Below, piece after piece: positions 5,317 to 10,070 of a stretch of 10,070 nucleotides of DNA. The notes beneath the pieces are model-generated. The model saw only the letters and a list, made by a program, of their open reading frames with translations. It searched no databases and had not been told where the DNA came from. The position numbers were made by a program, and so were the translations under genes. The stretch spans positions 1-10,070 of the forward strand of contig CALKWP010000014.1 in NCBI GenBank assembly GCA_938004075.1, given 5' to 3'. Source of the DNA: an uncultured Methanomassiliicoccales archaeon (lineage in GTDB: Archaea > Thermoplasmatota > Thermoplasmata > SG8-5). Position 1 is the first letter of the stretch, and each line of letters opens with the position of its first letter.

Positions 5317-6762
5317 CTAAAATTTCATATCCCCTGGCGGAGGCGGGAATACTATCGGGCTCTGGCATTCCCGGCAGTTGGCGCCAGCGAACGCACACGC
5401 TCTGTGATATGCCGCCTGGCAATGGGGACAAACATAGATGTCATCGCCGATTTCAGAGTTACACACCAGGCACTTCCGCTTCACCGGCTGCTCAGCAGAG
5501 TATGCGGAGATTGTGAAGCCAATCGCCATGAACCCGAAAACAAGTATCATCCCGACCCAGAAGAACGTGTCCATCCACAGTGGCCGCTCGATGGAGATTC
5601 CAGTGACGTCAATGGAATACAGAGTGCCGGATTCCGGGAATGCGCTATTCCAGTAACCGTCCTCCTGCTCTATCGGAACCTGGCCGACAGCAAGCCCTCC
5701 CATGTAGAATGAGCCCAGGGGGTCGGCGACCATCCAGTATCCGGATTCGTCCCGGAACGCATGCACCGGGACCTGGGTGTTGTAATATGCCCTGATGTCC
5801 GCGGTGACATTCTCAAGGTCGATGGATGTTTTTCCCAGGTAAACGGCAGCAAAGGCATGGTCATGCGTCAGGTAAACCCTTGACGTTCCGCCAGCCAGAT
5901 TGACCATTGCAGCCAGCAGCATAGCGTAATCCTCGCAATCCCCCGCCATCGCGGCAAGCGTCTCGTCAGGGGAGTACCAGATATCGCCCCCGTCAGGATC
6001 TTCGGTGTAATTCACATTGGAGACCAGCCAGTCGAATATGGCGCAGACCTTGCCGATATTGTATCCAGGCTCGTTTCCCAGTATTGGCTGAGTGGCATTT
6101 TCGACGTAGGCGGACTCAAAATCCACGAGCTCATTGACCCTGGCGTAGTAACGGAGCGGGTTGTAGGATATCGCATTCTCGCCCTCATCCGCAAGGCTCA
6201 TGACGTCAATCGTTTGCTCCGAGAACGAGAGCCAGTCATCTCCGCCGCTCACCATCCTGTACCATCCATTGTTCCGGTACTGGAGCAGCCGCACGCTCAG
6301 GCTGTATTCTCGCGCTCCGGAAACCGGCGGACCGCCGACTGCCAGCGTCATTATATCATGCCTTTCTCCGGGCCCAATCCTCTGGTTAACCGTGATGGAT
6401 GAATTTATATCGGTTCCGACCCATTCGAACATGAGCTCCTCCAAAAATAGCGCGCGTGTGTCATTGTTCATTACGATTATTCTTATTGAGCCGCCATACC
6501 TCTCGAATATCTGGCCGACGAGAATCCTGATGTTGATGTTCGGCCTCGCGGTTGTATCTCCGGCGATGTTTGCCGGCGGCGCCGGCAATGTTGGCGGGGT
6601 GAAATCCTCCGGAGCCCTCAAATCCGTGTCCGTAAAACCGTTGGCGGAAGGCATGCTCAGCGTCGAGTAAGCGCCCATTACGATGGAAATAACCAGCAGG
6701 AGTGAGAAAACGCCGGCAATTGCTGTGCGGGACATCGGGTGGATATTGATGACTTTGCACAT
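5317..6762 (-). CDS. Membrane-anchored transglutaminase-like protein with C-terminal RING-like zinc domain
   Basis: A 481-residue protein. Order of parts: N-terminal membrane segment (about 14-33); proline-rich linker (51-64); a beta-rich, probably extracellular region (75-190); a transglutaminase-like (papain-fold) domain (about 235-350) with an intact triad of C276 in GDCEDYA, H302 in HAFAAVYL and D347 in WMVADP; a second membrane segment (398-420); and a probably cytosolic zinc domain with eight ligands, C431, C434, C445, C448, H453, C456, C463 and C466. The spacing resembles prokaryotic RING-finger (binuclear treble-clef) domains. Such transglutaminase-like domains may act as peptidases or cross-linking enzymes; the substrate is unknown. 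The start could be ATG 6762 or ATG 6735; the minus-strand TATA at 6775-6780 would fit 6735 better. It ends in TAG, the only TAG stop in this window. It is convergent with the membrane-protein gene. Confidence 0.8.
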   Translation of the reverse strand: MCKVINIHPMSRTAIAGVFSLLLVISIVMGAYSTLSMPSANGFTDTDLRAPEDFTPPTLPAPPANIAGDTTARPNINIRILVGQIFERYGGSIRIIVMNNDTRALFLEELMFEWVGTDINSSITVNQRIGPGERHDIMTLAVGGPPVSGAREYSLSVRLLQYRNNGWYRMVSGGDDWLSFSEQTIDVMSLADEGENAISYNPLRYYARVNELVDFESAYVENATQPILGNEPGYNIGKVCAIFDWLVSNVNYTEDPDGGDIWYSPDETLAAMAGDCEDYAMLLAAMVNLAGGTSRVYLTHDHAFAAVYLGKTSIDLENVTADIRAYYNTQVPVHAFRDESGYWMVADPLGSFYMGGLAVGQVPIEQEDGYWNSAFPESGTLYSIDVTGISIERPLWMDTFFWVGMILVFGFMAIGFTISAYSAEQPVKRKCLVCNSEIGDDIYVCPHCQAAYHRACAFAGANCRECQSPIVFPPPPGDMKF

Positions 6763-6774
6763 AAGACTATTGCC

Positions 6775-6781
6775 ATAAATC
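6775..6781 (-). promoter_or_regulatory. Candidate TATA box of the transglutaminase-like gene
   Basis: On the minus strand the sequence reads ATTTATG within AGATTTATGGC. Initiation about 26 nt downstream would fall near 6751, inside the longest reading frame, which favours translation from ATG 6735. A second A+T-rich element (TTTTAGTTAT on the minus strand, 6791-6800) could serve ATG 6762 instead. Confidence 0.4.
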
Positions 6782-6890
6782 TGATTGCTGATAACTAAAA
6801 TGATTCAGCATAATGTAATTAACTGGTCGGGAAGCGAGAATTTGCTTGGCTAAAAAGTTCAGGGAAGCTTGCTACGGCCTCGGTTTCAAT

Positions 6891-6906
6891 GGCTGGTTAT
6901 CCAGCC
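6891..6906 (+). repeat. Short perfect hairpin
   Basis: GGCTGG (6891-6896) and CCAGCC (6901-6906) pair around a TTAT loop. It has no T-run and no obvious role. Confidence 0.4.
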
Positions 6907-6940
6907 TTTCCGCACCCTATCCCAAAAAATTTTCAGAAGG

Positions 6941-6950
6941 CTTATCTATA
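6941..6950 (+). promoter_or_regulatory. Weak candidate TATA element for the acetyltransferase gene
   Basis: CTTATCTATA is the best TATA-like stretch upstream of the start at 7046. Initiation near 6972 would give a leader of about 75 nt, longer than those inferred for the other genes here, so the call is weak. Confidence 0.3.
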
Positions 6951-7036
6951 GCGAAAAGTATTAATTCCGGGTCTGCGCTAGACCGACCAGATGGCATCTT
7001 GGCGGCCGAAACGGTCGCGGTTCCGGACACGAATCC

Positions 7037-7045
7037 GGGGGTGAT
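7037..7045 (+). promoter_or_regulatory. Shine-Dalgarno site abutting the start codon of the acetyltransferase gene
   Basis: GGGGGTGAT is a near-complete complement of the archaeal 16S rRNA tail (consensus GGAGGTGAT) but touches the ATG at 7046, so the usual spacing of five to nine bases is missing. No other ATG, GTG or TTG lies in frame before the GNAT domain (the stop upstream is at 6962), so the start is not easily moved. Confidence 0.5.
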
Positions 7046-7585
7046 ATGCTGTCATCAGCCCATGAAATCGGAAAAAACCAGGCAAAAGGCAACATTCGCC
7101 AGGATAAGCAATCCCTCACTATACGGCCAGTGAAAACTTCCGATTTTGAAAAGATAATGGAAATCGAGAACTCCTGCTTCCCCGGGAACCTGGCTTACAC
7201 AAGGCGCCAGATGCGCTACCTTCTGTTCAAGGCCAACAGCACAACGCTGGTGGAGGAATCGGACGGCCAGATAACCGGCTATGTCACTGCGCTCTTCAGG
7301 GTCAAGTCCGAAATCGCTGGAATCGAGACCATCGGCGTCTCCCCGAAGCACAGGGGAAAGGGCACAGGCAAGCGCCTGCTGGAAGCCGCGGAGAGGAAGA
7401 TGCTTGACCGCGGCGCGGCATTCTGCAGGCTGGAAGTATCCATGGGCAACAAGGCGGCCATATCCATGTACCAGAAGACCGGATACGGGATCAGCGAGAA
7501 GATTCCCGAATACTACATATTCATGCACAACGGAACCAGGGCGGCTTACAGGATGGAGAAGAAGCTCAAAGATAGGTCCAGATAA
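7046..7585 (+). CDS. rimI: RimI-like GNAT N-acetyltransferase
   Basis: Transfers an acetyl group from acetyl-CoA, probably to the N-terminal alpha-amine of proteins; archaeal RimI/Ard1 homologues do this co- or post-translationally. Of its 179 residues, about 23 form an N-terminal extension before the domain begins at LTIRPVKTSDFEKIMEIE (24-41). The acetyl-CoA loop is IGVSPKHRGKGTGKRLL (96-112, with RGKGTG at 103-108), followed by RLEVSMGNKAAISMYQKTGY (128-147), the NxxAixlYxkxGF motif of the family, and a C-terminal YYIFMHNGTRAAYRMEK resembling RimI's YYxxGEDAxxM. Motif spacing is normal. It stands alone: 283 bp separate it from the divergent gene upstream, and the next gene has its own promoter. 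The gene symbol reflects family resemblance; the substrate is unknown. Confidence 0.85.
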   Translation: MLSSAHEIGKNQAKGNIRQDKQSLTIRPVKTSDFEKIMEIENSCFPGNLAYTRRQMRYLLFKANSTTLVEESDGQITGYVTALFRVKSEIAGIETIGVSPKHRGKGTGKRLLEAAERKMLDRGAAFCRLEVSMGNKAAISMYQKTGYGISEKIPEYYIFMHNGTRAAYRMEKKLKDRSR

Positions 7586-7612
7586 TTTCCAGTATTTTCT
7601 ATGATGTAAATA

Positions 7613-7620
7613 TTCATATA
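7613..7620 (+). promoter_or_regulatory. TATA box giving a probable leaderless flippase transcript
   Basis: TTCATATA is centred about 26 nt upstream of the ATG at 7642, the distance expected if transcription starts at the start codon. No Shine-Dalgarno site precedes the ATG. T-rich sequence just upstream (AGTATTTTCT, 7591-7600) may terminate the acetyltransferase transcript. Confidence 0.65.
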
Positions 7621-7641
7621 CGAACCGGTCAATCCGCCCCC

Positions 7642-9147
7642 ATGGGTTCCCTATCCGATAAGATGAAAGGGGCGCCGGGAAGGCCTATCATCATGGGCGC
7701 AAGCTTCCTCACCGCCCTCTTCAACACCGTTGCATTGCTGGCCATCGCCCGGAACGCCGGCCCGGTGATGCTTGGAACTCTGGGTTTCGCCCTTGCCTTC
7801 ATGGGCCTATTCATGTTCGTTGGTGACCTGGGTTACGGGCTTGCCTTCGAGAGAATGCTGGCGAGGGGATTTCAATTCAGCAAGTGCTACAGGGCATTTC
7901 TGGTTGCGAAGGTTAAATTAACGGTTTCAATGGCGATCCTTTCTGGCGTGCTGATTGCCGTATACTCATACTTCCTGGCCCCGGAAGGCCATACCGCCCT
8001 TCACCCCATCGCCCTCGTCATGATACTGGGCTATTTCATCATGGTGAACCTCGCAGGCATCTGGGTGCTTGGCATGCGGCTGCGCGGCAGGAAGCCGATG
8101 CCCAACGACCTCCTGGAAAGCTTCGTCAAGGCCATATTGGTACTTGGGCTGTTCTGGTTCATAAACCCACGAAACGACCAGGAATTGATATTCTGGCTCG
8201 CATTCATTTACCTCATCGCCGCGACGCTGGGGATGATGCTGGTCCGGAACAATGCCCGCAGCCTCAAGACGGGAGAGGATGATGAGGAGATAGAGGTCGA
8301 ATTCCAGGACATCACGCGTAACTTCATGCCTTTCATCGCTCTCACCGCGCTCGCTCTCAACCTGGACAAGGTCGCTCTATGGCTCGTATCTGATTTTCAC
8401 ACTCTGGGCCTGTACTTCGGCGCCCAGCGGATAACCATTTTCATCGCGGCATCGGCGGTGATGATTGAGGTCCTGATGGGCAATGCCATTTCCGTTTACA
8501 TAAAAGAGGGCAGGACAAATGAGATATCCGACACCCTTCGGATGACTGAACGGTACGTGTCGCTGGTAGTCCTTCCAGTGACGGCATTTTATGTATTCTT
8601 CTCCAATTCCCTGCTGATGGCTTTCCTCGGAGAGAGATTCGCGGACGGCGGTCATGTGGTCGCGCTGCTGGCAGGCGCCGGCTTATTCGCCGGGCTTGCC
8701 TCCCCGCACATTTCCTACCTGGTCAGGTCGGACAAGTTCCGGGAGATGACAATAACCGCGGGCGCGGGCCTCGGCACCATGATGGCAATGCTTGCTTTGC
8801 TGCTTCCCAACCTCATTCTGCCCGATTCGGACATTCACGGGATGAACGGCACCGCGATCGCCGTGCTAGCTTCATCGGTGGCTGTGTACATCGCCTCAAG
8901 GTACATCACCTGGAAGCTACTTGATTGCAAGCCCCACAAGCGCATACCAGTGCACTTCCTCTGCGCAGGCCTGATGATGGCAGTGATGCAATTCGTCGTT
9001 TGGTATTTTGAGATTGAAATCACCTTCCCCTGGCTCATCGGCCTGGCCATACTCGGCTTCTTCACCTACGTGATGTGCCTCTACCTTACCGGCGAGATGG
9101 TCAGAAGGGATTTCAACCAGTTCAGGGAGCTGACAAAACCCGAATGA
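7642..9147 (+). CDS. Polysaccharide/oligosaccharide flippase-type membrane protein (Wzx/RfbX-like)
   Basis: A 501-residue integral membrane protein with about twelve to fourteen hydrophobic helices in two halves, joined by an acidic cytosolic stretch (GEDDEEIEVEFQD, 211-223). The MOP-superfamily polysaccharide transporter signature is visible: an N-terminal helix pair, DLGYGLAFERMLARG (62-76, the DLGL...R motif), and at the start of the second half NLDKVALWLVSDFHTLGLYFGAQRI (240-264), where family members have a D/K-x-x-L...GxYxxA pattern. Members flip lipid-linked glycans across the membrane, in archaea for surface polysaccharide or protein glycosylation. No glycosyltransferases lie nearby, so the cargo is unknown. 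The start follows from the leaderless promoter spacing. The gene ends three bases before the convergent iscU gene. Confidence 0.85.
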   Translation: MGSLSDKMKGAPGRPIIMGASFLTALFNTVALLAIARNAGPVMLGTLGFALAFMGLFMFVGDLGYGLAFERMLARGFQFSKCYRAFLVAKVKLTVSMAILSGVLIAVYSYFLAPEGHTALHPIALVMILGYFIMVNLAGIWVLGMRLRGRKPMPNDLLESFVKAILVLGLFWFINPRNDQELIFWLAFIYLIAATLGMMLVRNNARSLKTGEDDEEIEVEFQDITRNFMPFIALTALALNLDKVALWLVSDFHTLGLYFGAQRITIFIAASAVMIEVLMGNAISVYIKEGRTNEISDTLRMTERYVSLVVLPVTAFYVFFSNSLLMAFLGERFADGGHVVALLAGAGLFAGLASPHISYLVRSDKFREMTITAGAGLGTMMAMLALLLPNLILPDSDIHGMNGTAIAVLASSVAVYIASRYITWKLLDCKPHKRIPVHFLCAGLMMAVMQFVVWYFEIEITFPWLIGLAILGFFTYVMCLYLTGEMVRRDFNQFRELTKPE

Positions 9148-9150
9148 TGT

Positions 9151-9522
9151 TCATTTACCGGACTTCTTCTTATAATCGTCGATCGCGGCCTTGAGCGCGT
9201 CAGCCGAGAGGTTGGAGCAGTGCATCTTTATGGGGGGAAGGCCGTTCAGTTCCTCAGCGACGTCATCCCTCGTCAACTTGAGCGCCTCCTCTATGGTCTT
9301 GCCCTTGGCCAGCTCGGTGATCATGCTGCTCGTGGCAATCGCCGCCCCGCAGCCGAATGTCTGGAACGTGATATCGGTTATCACGTTGTCCTTGACCTTG
9401 ATGAAAATCTTCATCAGGTCGCCGCATGTGGGGTTGCCGACCTCGCCGATTCCGTCCGCGTCCTTCATCTCGCCGACGTTGCGCGGGTTCATGAAATGGT
9501 CCATCACTTTCTCGCTGTACAT
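9151..9522 (-). CDS. iscU: Iron-sulfur cluster assembly scaffold IscU
   Basis: Cytosolic scaffold on which [2Fe-2S] and [4Fe-4S] clusters are built before transfer to apoproteins. It has 123 residues, the typical length. The three ligand cysteines are all present: C33 in NPTCGD (with the conserved D35 that helps cluster release), C58 in TFGCGAAIA and C102 in LPPIKMHCS. The N-terminus YSEKVMDHFMNPRNVG is diagnostic. The start codon shares its A with the TAA stop of the upstream cysteine desulfurase, and a strong Shine-Dalgarno site (GGAGG on the minus strand, 9532-9536) lies nine bases before it, so the two genes are co-transcribed and translationally coupled. The desulfurase would supply the sulfur. 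Confidence 0.96.
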   Translation of the reverse strand: MYSEKVMDHFMNPRNVGEMKDADGIGEVGNPTCGDLMKIFIKVKDNVITDITFQTFGCGAAIATSSMITELAKGKTIEEALKLTRDDVAEELNGLPPIKMHCSNLSADALKAAIDDYKKKSGK

Positions 9523-10019
9523 TATTTTCCGCCTCCATGGCCCAGCGGCGACATCGCCCTGAGCTTTTTAACGACCTTTGGAATCGAATCTATAACGTAA
9601 TCCACCTCTTCATCGGTGTTGCCCTTGCCCAGAGTGAGCCTCAGGGACCCGTGCGCCTGCTCAGGGTTCAGCCCGATCGCCAGGAGAACATGCGACGCCT
9701 TGAGTGATTTCGAGGAACATGCGGAGCCGGTGGAAGCGATTATGCCCATCATGTCCAGGTTGAGGAGGAGCGCTTCCCCCTCGATGTACGAGAATCTGAA
9801 ATGCGCGTTGTGAGGCAGCCGCTTCTCCGGATGGCCGTTAAGATACGAATCCTCAAGCTCTGCCAGGATGCCCTTCACGAGCCGGTCGCGCATGGCCTTC
9901 ACCCGCGGTATGTCGGTCGTTAAGCCAGCCTTGCCCAGCTCCATCGCCTTTCCAAGCCCGACAACGCCGGGCACGTTCTCGGTGCCGGAGCGCAGGTTCC
10001 TCTCATGGCCGCCGCCATG
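9522..10019 (-). CDS. iscS: Cysteine desulfurase (IscS/NifS family), C-terminal part, N-terminus cut by contig end
   Basis: PLP enzyme that takes sulfur from L-cysteine as a persulfide, releasing alanine, and hands it to IscU. Only the last 165 residues are present, about 40% of the protein. Their start, HGGGHERNLRSGTENVPG, is the conserved segment just after the PLP-lysine region, which is missing. The catalytic persulfide cysteine is in the loop STGSACSSKSL (codon at 9717-9719), followed by SLRLTLGKGNTDEEVDYVI, a standard C-terminal family motif. A GTG at 9974 is not a start: the frame continues through conserved residues to 10019. The truncation is artificial, since adapter sequence begins at 10020. 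The stop overlaps the iscU start by one base. Confidence 0.95.
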   Translation of the reverse strand, partial: HGGGHERNLRSGTENVPGVVGLGKAMELGKAGLTTDIPRVKAMRDRLVKGILAELEDSYLNGHPEKRLPHNAHFRFSYIEGEALLLNLDMMGIIASTGSACSSKSLKASHVLLAIGLNPEQAHGSLRLTLGKGNTDEEVDYVIDSIPKVVKKLRAMSPLGHGGGK

Positions 10020-10070
10020 AGATCGGAAGAGCGTCGTGTAGGGAAAGAGTGTAGATCTCGGGGGGCGCCG
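10020..10070. other. Illumina TruSeq adapter contamination at contig end
   Basis: The last 51 bases begin AGATCGGAAGAGCGTCGTGT and continue as the reverse complement of the Illumina universal adapter, matching at 49 of 51 positions from memory of that sequence. The two differences, at 10062 and 10065, are T to G. This is a library artefact, not genomic DNA. Confidence 0.97.

Larger units (their letters stand above)
6763..7045. other. 283-bp divergent intergenic region
   Basis: It separates the minus-strand transglutaminase gene from the plus-strand acetyltransferase gene. It holds a TATA-like element for each direction and a short perfect hairpin at 6891-6906. A frame open at 6846-7133 looks spurious: it has no recognisable domain and runs out of frame into the acetyltransferase gene. 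Confidence 0.6.

Noticed and set aside
6846..7133. A 95-residue plus-strand open frame before the acetyltransferase gene
   Set aside because: It overlaps the acetyltransferase coding sequence in another frame, has no recognisable motif and looks like translated intergenic DNA.
9191..9600. Plus-strand open frames across the iscU-iscS junction
   Set aside because: They are antisense to iscU, whose three ligand cysteines and signature N-terminus are intact, and they show no independent signal.
10001..10022. Inverted repeat TCTCATGGC / GCCATGAGA at the contig end
   Set aside because: The left arm and most of the right arm come from the codons for the conserved HGGGHE motif, and the last bases belong to the adapter. 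It is likely coincidental, though a fold-back read end cannot be excluded.
1..10070. CRISPR arrays, insertion sequences, rRNA genes
   Set aside because: No regularly spaced direct repeats, transposase motifs or rRNA-like conserved blocks were seen on either strand.

Overview
The window looks like a euryarchaeal chromosome fragment, most likely Thermoplasmatota-like (for example Methanomassiliicoccales or relatives). The evidence is a stand-alone Bud32 kinase, archaeal TATA/BRE promoters placed about 26 nt from start codons (leaderless mRNAs), archaeal-type Shine-Dalgarno sites (GGAG, GGAGG, GGTGAT), an MscL-like channel, a PaaK-type CoA ligase and a RimI-like acetyltransferase. Frequent AGG arginine and ATA isoleucine codons fit. 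The lineage is an inference from gene content, not from a marker gene.

Layout. 1-740: the 3' part of a PP-loop/MurL-like protein with a cysteine cluster, cut by the window start. 780-2557: a two-gene unit, phenylacetate-CoA ligase followed by a tandem-CBS protein. 2558-2951: a 394-bp gene-poor stretch that holds a decayed second copy of the CBS protein's C-terminus, three hairpins and the promoter of a small MscL-like channel (2952-3326). That gene ends in a strong hairpin terminator. 3420-5299: an operon of bud32, an RdgB/HAM1 XTP pyrophosphatase that appears to start on CTG, and a multispanning membrane protein. 5317-6762 (minus): a membrane-anchored transglutaminase-like protein with a C-terminal RING-like zinc domain. 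6763-7045: a regulatory gap. 7046-7585: a RimI-like GNAT. 7642-9147: a polysaccharide flippase-type transporter with a leaderless promoter. 9151-10019 (minus): a cysteine desulfurase-IscU pair for Fe-S cluster assembly, with the desulfurase cut at its N-terminus.

The last 51 bases (10020-10070) are not genomic. They match the Illumina TruSeq adapter with two mismatches, so the contig really ends at about 10019 and the desulfurase is truncated by assembly, not by biology.

Most genes are housekeeping or widely distributed. The items most worth a second look are the transglutaminase-plus-RING architecture, the CBS-domain gene remnant, the CTG start overlapping the bud32 stop, and the adapter tail. 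No mobile element, CRISPR array, tRNA or rRNA gene was seen.
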